In this document: positions 1 through 5,919 of the stretch, piece by piece
Position numbering within the stretch: position 1 is the stretch's first letter
Layout of the letters: every line of letters starts with the position of its first letter
Assembly (NCBI GenBank): GCA_030044345.1
Contig: JASHVY010000054.1
Location: forward strand, 1 to 6,853
Source of the DNA: Acetobacteraceae bacterium
GTDB lineage: Bacteria; Pseudomonadota; Alphaproteobacteria; Acetobacterales; Acetobacteraceae
Direction: 5' to 3'
DNA length: 6,853 nucleotides
Notes under the pieces: model-generated
Told to the model about the DNA's origin: nothing
The model's database searches: none
What the model saw: the letters and a program-made list of their open reading frames with translations, nothing else
Program-made: the position numbers and the translations under genes

Positions 1-42
1 CCAAAGGGAAGCCATGAAATTGATCGAGAAAACAAAGCTGGA

Positions 43-67
43 GCGTGATGACCGAAAATCATCACGC
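43..67 (-). terminator. Rho-independent-type terminator of the first MFS gene
   Basis: A perfect 9-bp inverted repeat (arms 43-51 GCGTGATGA and 59-67 TCATCACGC, 7-base loop) begins one base beyond the stop codon of the minus-strand exporter. Read on the minus strand it is followed, after about six bases, by a T-rich run (about 23-36, CTTTGTTTTCTC). Read on the plus strand there is no T-run, so termination of leftward transcription is the better reading. The T-run is offset from the stem, so efficiency is uncertain. Bases 1-42 contain no coding region I can support. Confidence 0.6.
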
Positions 68-68
68 C

Positions 69-1628
69 CTAGTGGGCGAGCGCGGCAGGCTCGAGGGGTG
101 GTTCGCCGGCCGCGCTCGTGCGCAGCGGCAGATCACGCATGCCGGCGAGGATTATGAGCCCAACGGCCATCGCCGCCGCGCATGCCACGAAAGCGAGATG
201 AAAGGCCCCGGCGAGCGCCATCTCCACATGGGGCAGCATCGCGGGCGAAACACCCGGCAGTCCGTTGCCGCCCGGACGCACCTCACCGAGATCGATATGG
301 GCGGTGATGCCGATGCGGGCGAGGCGGCCGGCGAAGCCAAGCGTGAGCAATGCGCCGACCAGCGTGGTGCCGAAGGCGCCGCCCATGGAGCGGAGGAAGA
401 GAAGGCAGCCGGTGGCGGCGCCGATATCGCGACGATCGGCCGCGTTCTGCACGCAGACGAGGGCGCTCGGCATGACCATCCCGATGCCGAAGCCGAGCAC
501 GAGCTGGAAGGCCACCAGCACCGACGGCGAGGTCTCGGTGCCGGTGAAGGTCAAGAGAACGAAGCCGATCAAAACGGCCGCCACGCCGGCGATCATGATC
601 GCCTTCATCCTGCCGCGCCGGCGCGCAAGCGAGCCGGCGAACCAGGCTCCGGCGCAGCTAGAGCCGAGAAAGGGCACCACCAGAGCACCGGAAGCGGCAG
701 CATTGACGCCGCGCACGAGCTGGAAGAAGAGCGGCAGGAGGAAACTGCCGGCGAAGAGCGCGAACGAGCCGCAGAAGGCAATCGCGACGCCGCGCACGAA
801 GACGGCATTGGCAAAGAGACGCGGCGGCAGCAGCGGATCGACGACGCGTTTTTCCTGACGCACCAGCAGCACCATCATCACGAGGCCGAGCGCCACGAGA
901 CCGAGCAGCGGCGGCGCTGTCCATGGCATCTCGACCCCGCCCCAGCTCAGGACCAGGAGCCAGGCGCTCACCGCACCCGTAAGAAGCACTGCGCCGGCCC
1001 AGTCGATCCGGGCCTCGCGGGCGCGTGGGCGGAGCATTCGAAGCGCGCGGTCGCAAAGGAGCAGCGCGATCAACGCGAGCGGCAGATTGAACCAGAAGAT
1101 CCACCGCCAGCTCAGCGTGTCGGTGATCCAGCCACCGACGATCGGCCCGGCGATCGAGGCAATCCCCCAGGTGGACGCCATGTAGCCCTGATAGCGTCCG
1201 CGCTCACGCGGGCTCACCACATCCGCGATTGCAGCCTGTGACATCGCGAGCAGCCCGGCTCCGCCGATACCCTGTATCGCGCGGGCGGCGACCAACTGCC
1301 AGAGGCTGTGCGAAAGTGCGCAGAGCGCCGAAGCAAATCCGAACACCGCAAGCGCCACCATGAGCGGCTTGCGCTCGCCATAGATGTCCGAAAGCTTGCC
1401 ATATACCGGCGTCATCGCCGTCGAGGTCAGAAGATAGGCGGAGACGATCCAGGCGAGATGGCTGAAGCCGTGCAGATCGGCGGCCATCGCCGGCACTGCC
1501 GGAATCACCACGGTCTGATCGATCGCGGCGAGGAAGATGCAGAGGAGAATGCCGCTTAGAACCTTAAGAATCTGCTGGTGCGAAAAACGCAGCGGGGCCG
1601 CCTCCGTCTGCGCCTCACTCACCTCCAT
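69..1628 (-). CDS. DHA2-family (EmrB/QacA-like) MFS multidrug exporter
   Basis: Predicted inner-membrane drug:H+ antiporter of 519 residues, the usual size for 14-TM DHA2 proteins. Visible family motifs are the TM1 motif D1 (AAIDQTVVIPAVP, about 34-46), the loop 2-3 motif A (GKLSDIYGERKP, 77-88), motif B with its conserved Arg (RAIQGIGGAGL, 116-126), motif C typical of exporters (GIASIAGPIVGG, 155-166) and the SWRWIFWFNLP block after it. Long hydrophobic helices continue to the C terminus, which ends in a short polar tail. I chose the ATG at 1628, with GGAG at 1640-1643 (11-base spacing). An in-frame GTG at 1658 would add ten polar residues. It is transcribed leftward, away from the redox cluster, with a hairpin terminator straight after the stop. 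It lies 135 bases downstream of the ferredoxin gene on the same strand, so co-transcription is possible but unproven. The substrate cannot be predicted; the class is certain, the specificity is not. Confidence 0.93.
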   Translation of the reverse strand: MEVSEAQTEAAPLRFSHQQILKVLSGILLCIFLAAIDQTVVIPAVPAMAADLHGFSHLAWIVSAYLLTSTAMTPVYGKLSDIYGERKPLMVALAVFGFASALCALSHSLWQLVAARAIQGIGGAGLLAMSQAAIADVVSPRERGRYQGYMASTWGIASIAGPIVGGWITDTLSWRWIFWFNLPLALIALLLCDRALRMLRPRAREARIDWAGAVLLTGAVSAWLLVLSWGGVEMPWTAPPLLGLVALGLVMMVLLVRQEKRVVDPLLPPRLFANAVFVRGVAIAFCGSFALFAGSFLLPLFFQLVRGVNAAASGALVVPFLGSSCAGAWFAGSLARRRGRMKAIMIAGVAAVLIGFVLLTFTGTETSPSVLVAFQLVLGFGIGMVMPSALVCVQNAADRRDIGAATGCLLFLRSMGGAFGTTLVGALLTLGFAGRLARIGITAHIDLGEVRPGGNGLPGVSPAMLPHVEMALAGAFHLAFVACAAAMAVGLIILAGMRDLPLRTSAAGEPPLEPAALAH

Positions 1629-1671
1629 TGTCGTTTCGTCTCCATGTCCTGTCGGCACCGGGGCCGACGCC

Positions 1672-1696
1672 GACCTCGCCTCTCGTGCGAGAGGTC
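1672..1696. promoter_or_regulatory. Nested inverted repeat upstream of the MFS exporter (possible operator)
   Basis: A perfect 7-2-7 palindrome (1679-1694, CCTCTCGTGCGAGAGG) is nested inside a second pair, GACCTC (1672-1677) and GAGGTC (1691-1696). The two pairings share bases and so are alternatives in RNA. The site lies 44-68 bases before the exporter's ATG, where a repressor operator would be expected. There is no T-run on either side, which argues against a terminator. No regulator gene is adjacent, and I found no convincing -35/-10 pair nearby, so an operator role is inference. Confidence 0.35.
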
Positions 1697-1763
1697 AATA
1701 ACAAAGCCATGCAAACCAATGGTGATCCTACCGCGCCGCGGCATCGCCGCTAGCGCGAGACGC

Positions 1764-2126
1764 TCAACCCTGCTCCGCGTCGATGGCGGATAGGGAAAGC
1801 ATCAGCTCCGGCACGCGGCCACCATCGCGCAGATGCCGCTCGAGCACCGCGTCGACATCGGCCGGAGAGGAGACTCGGTACCAAACACCTTCGGGATAGA
1901 TGACGACGCAAGGCCCTTCTTCGCAGCGGTCCAGACAAAGAGAGGTATTGATGCGGGTCGCCGGCAGTCTTAGCTCCTTGGCGCGCGCTTTCATGTAGTC
2001 GCGGAGCTTCTCCGAGCCTTTGGCCGCGCAGGAACCCCGGGGATGGCCGTCCGGGCGGCGATTGCAGCAGACGAAGACGTGCGAACGATAATAAAGGGGT
2101 GGATCGGCGGCATCGGGGCTGCCCAT
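1764..2126 (-). CDS. Thioredoxin-like-fold [2Fe-2S] ferredoxin
   Basis: Small cytoplasmic electron carrier of 120 residues, about the usual length for the family that includes Aquifex aeolicus Fd4 and clostridial/Azotobacter Shethna-type ferredoxins. The N-terminal block HVFVCCNRRPDGHPRGSC (16-33) and the second block CLDRC (64-68) followed by VVIYPEGVWY match that family closely. Expected cluster ligands are Cys20, Cys33, Cys64 and Cys68, spaced x12, x30 and x3. Two further cysteines, Cys21 and Cys73, sit beside ligand positions. The ATG at 2126 is the only start ahead of the first ligand; AGGAGA lies almost on top of it, and GAGG 11 bases upstream could serve instead. The gene diverges from the YyaL-like gene across 68 bases. 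Its redox partner is not evident; the genes nearby encode a thioredoxin-domain protein and a quinone oxidoreductase, but a link is inference. Confidence 0.93.
   Translation of the reverse strand: MGSPDAADPPLYYRSHVFVCCNRRPDGHPRGSCAAKGSEKLRDYMKARAKELRLPATRINTSLCLDRCEEGPCVVIYPEGVWYRVSSPADVDAVLERHLRDGGRVPELMLSLSAIDAEQG
2062..2092 (+). promoter_or_regulatory. Weak candidate promoter for the plus-strand YyaL-ogt-qor unit
   Basis: GATAAT at 2087-2092 is a good -10-like hexamer in otherwise GC-rich sequence. TTGCAG at 2062-2067 could be a -35, but the 19-base spacing is longer than ideal. It would place transcription start near 2099, inside the 5' end of the divergent ferredoxin gene, giving a leader of about 95 bases before the ATG at 2195. 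The hexamers lie within coding sequence, so chance is a serious alternative. Confidence 0.22.
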
Positions 2127-2131
2127 TCTCC

Positions 2132-2157
2132 TGCGGTCCTCAAACTGTGCGGTCCTC
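2132..2157. repeat. 10-base direct repeat in the divergent intergenic region
   Basis: TGCGGTCCTC occurs at 2132-2141 and again at 2148-2157, a 16-base period, in the 68-base spacer between the divergently transcribed ferredoxin and YyaL-like genes. On the minus strand the proximal copy reads GAGGACCGCA and lies within the ferredoxin ribosome-binding region. It may be a paired regulator half-site or chance in a GC-rich spacer. Confidence 0.4.
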
Positions 2158-2194
2158 CCTATGTGGCGGCGGAACCGCGAAAGGGCACCCCCTC

Positions 2195-4222
2195 ATGGAA
2201 CAAAGAACGGAAACCGGACAGCTCGCCGGGAATCGGCTCCGTTTCGCTTCCTCGCCTTATCTGCTCCAGCATGCCGACAATCCGGTCCATTGGCGGGAAT
2301 GGGGCACCGCGGCGCTCGCCGAGGCGCAGGCGGAAGGAAAGCCGATCCTGCTCTCGATCGGCTATGCCGCCTGCCACTGGTGCCATGTCATGGCGCACGA
2401 ATCCTTCGAGGACCCGGCGATCGCAGCGCTGATGAATCGCTGGTTCGTCAATATCAAGGTCGATCGCGAGGAGCGGCCGGATATCGATCACTTTTATATG
2501 AGTGCGCTGCAGGCGATGGGCGAGCATGGCGGTTGGCCGCTGACGATGTTCCTGACGCCCGCCGGCGCGCCGTTCTGGGGCGGGACCTATTTCCCGCCGG
2601 AGCCGCGCTGGGGCAAGCCCTCATTCCGCCAGGTGCTGGAGGCGCTTGCCGAGGCCTGGCAAAGGGACGCGGAGAAGGTTGCGCAAAATGCCGGCGGGCT
2701 GGTCGAGCATTTGCGGGCGCTCGGGCGGTCTCGGCCGGGCCCTTTGCCGGAGGGTGCGGCGCTGGGGAAGGTCGCGGCCTCGGTGCTGGGGGCGACGGAC
2801 CCGGAATGGGGCGGCCTGCGCGGCGCGCCGAAGTTCCCCAATGCGCCCCTCTTTCGCTTCCTCTGGCAGGATTCCTTCCGATCGGGAAAGAGCGAAGGGC
2901 GGGACGCGGTACGGCTGATGCTGGCGAGGATGAGCCTGGGCGGGATCTACGACCATCTTGGCGGCGGTTTTTCCCGTTATGCAACGGACGGCCATTGGCT
3001 GGTCCCGCATTTCGAGAAGATGCTTTACGACAACGCGCAGCTTCTCGAACTCCTGGCCCTGGCCCAGGCGGACGAATCCGAACCCCTTTTTGCCGCGCGG
3101 GCAAACGAGACGGTGGGCTGGCTCGCACGCGAGATGCGGGCGGGGGATGAGGACGGATTCGCCTTTGCCGCCTCGCAGGATGCGGACAGCGAGGGCGAAG
3201 AGGGAAAATTCTATGTCTGGGGGGAGGCCGAGATCGACGCCGTGCTCGGCCCTGACGCGGCCGCCTTCAAGCGCGCCTATGGGGTGACGCCTGAGGGCAA
3301 TTGGGAAGGGCACACGATTCTCAACCGCGTCCCGCCCTTCGGCGATCAAGCGGCCGAGGCGACGCTGGCCCAGAATCGGGCGCAGCTTTTCGCCGTGCGG
3401 GAACCACGGGTGCCGCCGGGGCGCGACGACAAAGTGCTGGCGGACTGGAACGGGCTGGCTGTCGCGGCCCTCGTGCGGGCGGGCCAGGTGTTCGGCGAGC
3501 CGGGCTGGGTCGCGCTCGCGGCGCGAGTGTTCGATTTCGTGCGGGCGCATCTCGGGCAGCCGGACGGGCGGATCGCCCATGCCTGGCGGGAAGGAAAAAT
3601 CTCCGCAGCCGGCCTGCTCGAGGACCAGGCGGCGATGGCGCGGGCGGCGCTCGCACTTTATGAGGCAGGCGGGGAGCCGCAGCGGCTCGAAACGGCGCTC
3701 GCCATCGTCGCCGCGGCCGAGCGGCACTTCGCCGGGCCGGAGGGCGCTTTCTTCTCCAGCGCCGACGATGCGGTGGACCTGCCGCTCGGGGCGGAGAGCC
3801 GGGCGCTGGTGGCGGAAGATCATGCCGTGCCGTCGGGCAATGGAATGCTCGCGGAGGTTTTCGCCCGACTCTTCCATCTGACAGGGCAGGATGCCTGGCG
3901 GGTGAAGGCGGAGCGGCTGATCGGCGCCTTCATGGGGCATGAGCAGGCGCTGATCGCGATGCCCGGCCTGCTCGGAGCCGCCGATCTGCTGGCAAATGGG
4001 GCGAGCGTGGTGATCGCGGGGGAAGCATCGGATCTCGCGGCGGTTTCCTTGCGCGCGGCCGATCCTGCCGTGGTGGTGCTGCAGGTCCCGGATCCGTCCC
4101 TTGTGCCCGTGGGGCACCCGGCGCACGGCAAGAGCGCGGGGGCCTATGTTTGCCGCGGAGGGGTCTGCAGCCTGCCCGTGGATGAGGAAGCGGCGCTGGC
4201 TGGGTTGCTGCGGCGCACTTGA
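2195..4222 (+). CDS. YyaL/SPATA20-like thioredoxin-domain protein (DUF255)
   Basis: Soluble 675-residue protein of the YyaL/SPATA20 family, whose members are of typical size but of poorly defined function. The N-terminal thioredoxin-like domain (about 12-170) carries the signature PYLLQHADNPVHW (21-33), the redox-type motif Cys60-His-Trp-Cys63, then NIKVDREERPDID (86-98), GGWPLTMFLTP (112-122) and GGTYFPPE (129-136). The remainder resembles an alpha/alpha-barrel glycosidase-like region, with conserved blocks at 249-283 (GGIYDHLGGGFSRY through HFEKMLYDN), 326-342 (ASQDADSEGEEGKFYVW), 411-421 (DDKVLADWNGL) and 541-550 (EDHAVPSGNG). A C-terminal Cys653-x4-Cys658 pair precedes SLPV, as in relatives. 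No signal peptide or TM segment is seen. The ATG at 2195 follows a weak AAGGG (2181-2185). An in-frame GTG at 2099 would overlap the ferredoxin gene and add residues lacking family similarity. It heads the plus-strand run; an enzymatic role cannot be assigned. Confidence 0.94.
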   Translation: MEQRTETGQLAGNRLRFASSPYLLQHADNPVHWREWGTAALAEAQAEGKPILLSIGYAACHWCHVMAHESFEDPAIAALMNRWFVNIKVDREERPDIDHFYMSALQAMGEHGGWPLTMFLTPAGAPFWGGTYFPPEPRWGKPSFRQVLEALAEAWQRDAEKVAQNAGGLVEHLRALGRSRPGPLPEGAALGKVAASVLGATDPEWGGLRGAPKFPNAPLFRFLWQDSFRSGKSEGRDAVRLMLARMSLGGIYDHLGGGFSRYATDGHWLVPHFEKMLYDNAQLLELLALAQADESEPLFAARANETVGWLAREMRAGDEDGFAFAASQDADSEGEEGKFYVWGEAEIDAVLGPDAAAFKRAYGVTPEGNWEGHTILNRVPPFGDQAAEATLAQNRAQLFAVREPRVPPGRDDKVLADWNGLAVAALVRAGQVFGEPGWVALAARVFDFVRAHLGQPDGRIAHAWREGKISAAGLLEDQAAMARAALALYEAGGEPQRLETALAIVAAAERHFAGPEGAFFSSADDAVDLPLGAESRALVAEDHAVPSGNGMLAEVFARLFHLTGQDAWRVKAERLIGAFMGHEQALIAMPGLLGAADLLANGASVVIAGEASDLAAVSLRAADPAVVVLQVPDPSLVPVGHPAHGKSAGAYVCRGGVCSLPVDEEAALAGLLRRT

Positions 4223-4242
4223 CAGAGGAGACGGGCGGGTCT

Positions 4243-4266
4243 CGCATCCGCGCTTTCGCGAATGCG
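4243..4266 (+). other. Intercistronic hairpin between the YyaL-like gene and ogt
   Basis: Arms 4243-4252 (CGCATCCGCG) and 4257-4266 (CGCGAATGCG) pair over ten positions with a single C/A mismatch around a four-base CTTT loop. No T-run follows, so it does not look like an intrinsic terminator. It lies 20 bases after the YyaL stop and ends 12 bases before the ogt ATG. An mRNA processing or stability element, or an effect on ogt initiation, would fit; function is inferred only. Confidence 0.45.
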
Positions 4267-4278
4267 GCGTAAAATCGA

Positions 4279-4803
4279 ATGCCCGAACTTTCGGTTGCAA
4301 CCCCGCTCGGGCCGCTCACTCTCACCGAGACGGCGGGGACGATCACGGAACTCGACTGGCGTTCTGCCGGCGAGCCCTTTGAGACGCCGCTTCTGCGGCG
4401 GGCGTGCCTTTGCCTTGAGCGCTACTTTGCAGGGCGCGTGGAAGAATTCGACTTGCCGCTCGCGCCGGCGGGAACCGCGTACGAGCGGCGGGTATGGGCA
4501 GCGCTTCGTGCGATCCCCTATGGCATGACGCGGACCTATGGCGAGATCGCCGCCGTGGCGGGTGGATCGGCCCGTGCTGTTGGGCGGGCCGCGGGGCGGA
4601 ACCCGATCCCGATCCTCATCCCCTGCCATCGCGTGCTGGCCGTGGATGGGATGGGCGGGTTTTCCGCGCCGGGCGGGGTGAGAACCAAGCGGACGTTGCT
4701 GGCGCTCGAGGCGCGTGTTCTCGGCCCCAGCCATTCTGCCCAGGGCGAGCTTTTCCAGGCCGGCGGCAGGCCGGACTTCGTAACCAGCGAGGCAAGAGCA
4801 TGA
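4279..4803 (+). CDS. ogt: Methylated-DNA--protein-cysteine S-methyltransferase
   Basis: Suicide repair protein that moves the alkyl group from O6-methylguanine (and O4-methylthymine) in DNA onto its own cysteine. It has 174 residues and no Ada-type regulatory domain. The C-terminal DNA-binding domain is complete: RRVWAALRAIPYGMTRTYGEIA (split about 70-91), the recognition helix SARAVGRAAGRNPIPI (97-112) with Arg99 as the expected arginine finger and Asn108, then IPCHRV (114-119) with nucleophile Cys116, and GGFSAPGG (126-133). The N-terminal domain is short (1-60) but recognisable (TPLGPLTL). About 25 residues follow the usual end of the family (after LLALEARVL), a variable tail. The ATG at 4279 is the first possible start, since an in-frame TAA lies at 4270-4272; no clear Shine-Dalgarno precedes it. 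Its stop overlaps the qor start (ATGA at 4800-4803), suggesting translational coupling. Confidence 0.95.
   Translation: MPELSVATPLGPLTLTETAGTITELDWRSAGEPFETPLLRRACLCLERYFAGRVEEFDLPLAPAGTAYERRVWAALRAIPYGMTRTYGEIAAVAGGSARAVGRAAGRNPIPILIPCHRVLAVDGMGGFSAPGGVRTKRTLLALEARVLGPSHSAQGELFQAGGRPDFVTSEARA
4787..4792 (+). promoter_or_regulatory. Ribosome-binding site of qor inside the ogt 3' end
   Basis: GCGAGG lies within the last codons of ogt, seven bases before the ATG at 4800. It fixes the start of the quinone oxidoreductase, although the same frame stays open far upstream through ogt. Confidence 0.6.
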
Positions 4804-5774
4804 CGAAGGCGATCCGAATCCACCAGCCCGGCGGCCCGGAGGTAATGAAGTCGGAAGACGTGCCGACGCCGGAGCCGGGGCCGGGCGAGGTGCTCGTGCG
4901 CCATGCGGCCGTCGGGCTCAATTTCGTCGATGTCTATTTCCGCTCGGGCCTCTACAAGGCGCCGAACCTTCCCTTCACGCCGGGGATGGAGGGGGCGGGG
5001 ACCGTGGTGGCGGTCGGGCCCGGGGTCAGCGAATTCAAGCCGGGTGATCGGGTGGCCTATGGCACCGGCGCGATGGGCGCCTATGCGACGGAGCGGGTCA
5101 TCGCGGCGGAACGGCTGCTCAAGCTGCCCGACGCGATCGACTTCCAGGCCGGAGCGGCGATGATGCTGGCGGGCATGACCGCCCAATATCTGCTGCGCCG
5201 GACCTATCCGGTGAAGCGCGGCGATACGATCCTGGTGCATGCCGCGGCCGGCGGCGTCGGGCTGATCATGTGCCAGTGGGCGAAACATCTTGGCGCGAAT
5301 GTGATCGGCGTCGTCTCGACCCCGGAGAAGGCCGAGCTCGCGCGCGCGAACGGCGCGGACCATGCGGTGGTGGGGCACGCGAACCTGCCGGCCGAGGTGA
5401 AGCGGCTCACCGGCGGGGCGATGGTGCCGGTGGTCTATGACAGCGTCGGCAAGGATACCTTCATGGCGAGCCTCGATTGCCTGGCCCCGCTTGGGATGAT
5501 GGTGAGCTTCGGCAATGCGTCGGGCCCGGTGGGGCCCGTGGATATCGCGATCCTGGGGGCGAAGGGCAGCCTGTTCCTGACCCGGCCGAGCCTTGCGACC
5601 TATGCGGCGAAGCGCGCCGATCTCGAGCGGATGGCGGCCGAACTCTTCGAGGTGGTGGCGGCCGGCATCGTGAAGATCCGCGTCAATCAGACATTTCCGC
5701 TTTCCGAAGCGGCGGCGGCGCATCGCGCGCTCGAGAGCCGGCAGACCACCGGCAGCACGGTGCTGCTGCCATAA
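4800..5774 (+). CDS. qor: NADPH:quinone oxidoreductase (zeta-crystallin/QOR type)
   Basis: Cytoplasmic zinc-independent medium-chain dehydrogenase/reductase of 324 residues, about the length of E. coli QorA. Family enzymes reduce quinones with NADPH, mostly by one electron; the exact substrate is not deducible here. The N-terminal GroES-like domain carries VGLNFVDVYFRSGLY (38-52), then PGMEGAGTVVAVGPGV (61-76) and PGDRVAYG (81-88). The Rossmann domain carries the NADPH-binding AAAGGVG (148-154) followed by LIMCQWAKHLGANVIG. VVYDSVGKDTF (211-221), SLDCLAPLGMMVSFGNASG (224-242) and GSLFLTRPSL (256-265) closely track QorA-type proteins, as does the closing ALESRQTTGSTVLLP. No structural-zinc cysteine cluster is present. 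The ATG at 4800 has a good ribosome-binding site and overlaps the ogt stop by four bases, so the two are almost certainly co-transcribed. The gene ends before a gap with terminator-like hairpins. Confidence 0.95.
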   Translation: MTKAIRIHQPGGPEVMKSEDVPTPEPGPGEVLVRHAAVGLNFVDVYFRSGLYKAPNLPFTPGMEGAGTVVAVGPGVSEFKPGDRVAYGTGAMGAYATERVIAAERLLKLPDAIDFQAGAAMMLAGMTAQYLLRRTYPVKRGDTILVHAAAGGVGLIMCQWAKHLGANVIGVVSTPEKAELARANGADHAVVGHANLPAEVKRLTGGAMVPVVYDSVGKDTFMASLDCLAPLGMMVSFGNASGPVGPVDIAILGAKGSLFLTRPSLATYAAKRADLERMAAELFEVVAAGIVKIRVNQTFPLSEAAAAHRALESRQTTGSTVLLP

Positions 5775-5800
5775 TCTCTTCCTCGGGATAGATCGCTGGC

Positions 5801-5821
5801 GCCCGGCACTTCTTGTCGGGC
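5801..5821 (+). other. Hairpin downstream of qor
   Basis: GCCCGGCA (5801-5808) can pair with TGTCGGGC (5814-5821) over eight positions including one G-U, around a five-base CTTCT loop, 26 bases after the qor stop. The following TTGGTGTTA is only mildly T-rich, so it may be a 3'-end stabilising hairpin or a weak terminator. Confidence 0.4.
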
Positions 5822-5826
5822 TTGGT

Positions 5827-5841
5827 GTTACAATATGTGAC
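5827..5841. promoter_or_regulatory. Imperfect dyad GTTACA-ATA-TGTGAC before the second MFS gene
   Basis: The two six-base arms are inverted copies except for one position, around a three-base centre, in an AT-richer patch of a GC-rich gap. It includes TACAAT (5829-5834), a -10-like hexamer, but no matching -35 is seen. Placement about 80 bases before the exporter start would suit a repressor operator over a promoter. No regulator is encoded next to it. Confidence 0.25.
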
Positions 5842-5866
5842 GAACCGGCGGCGCAATGCAGGGCGG

Positions 5867-5888
5867 CCTCGCAAGTGCGAGGGGTTTT
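5867..5888 (+). terminator. Candidate intrinsic terminator of the YyaL-ogt-qor unit
   Basis: CCTCGCA (5867-5873) and TGCGAGG (5876-5882) form an inverted repeat, effectively a 6-bp GC-rich stem with an AAGT loop. It is followed by GG and TTTT (5885-5888). It sits 92 bases after the qor stop and just before the next gene. The short U-run makes it a modest terminator candidate. Confidence 0.45.
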
Positions 5889-5919
5889 CCGCGCCTGCGC
5901 CGGGGATGATTATTCTCTC

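Noticed and set aside
1..42. Possible end of an upstream plus-strand gene with TGA at 46-48
   Set aside because: Fifteen codons are too few to recognise, and the stop would lie within the terminator stem; no support either way.
45..1241. A plus-strand open frame of nearly 400 codons opposite the first exporter
   Set aside because: Its product is dominated by Arg, His, Glu, Ala and Gly with no recognisable domain. It lies wholly antisense to a strongly supported membrane transporter; this is typical of GC-rich shadow frames.
1629..1658. GTG start at 1658 for the first exporter
   Set aside because: It adds ten polar residues before an ATG with a usable GGAG. The upstream GTG has no better ribosome-binding site, though it cannot be excluded.
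1738..1750. Small GCGGC-ATC-GCCGC hairpin just downstream of the ferredoxin gene
   Set aside because: Only five base pairs with a three-base loop and no T-run on the minus strand; common by chance at this GC content.
2099..2194. An upstream GTG start extending the YyaL-like protein by 32 residues
   Set aside because: The added residues do not resemble the family N terminus and would overlap the start of the divergent ferredoxin gene. The ATG at 2195 begins just before the conserved region.
2621..4300. A minus-strand open frame of about 560 codons opposite the YyaL-like gene
   Set aside because: It is rich in Arg, His and Pro, shows no domain, and its boundaries follow the codon bias of the sense gene. 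The plus-strand product matches a known family along its whole length.
4494..4799. Upstream extension of the quinone oxidoreductase frame into ogt
   Set aside because: The QOR family homology begins at the ATG at 4800, which has a good ribosome-binding site; the upstream frame is antiphase to the clear Ogt motifs.
4536..5723. A minus-strand open frame of about 395 codons across ogt and qor
   Set aside because: It spans two well-supported sense genes, is rich in Arg, His and Ala, and has no identifiable domain or ribosome-binding site.
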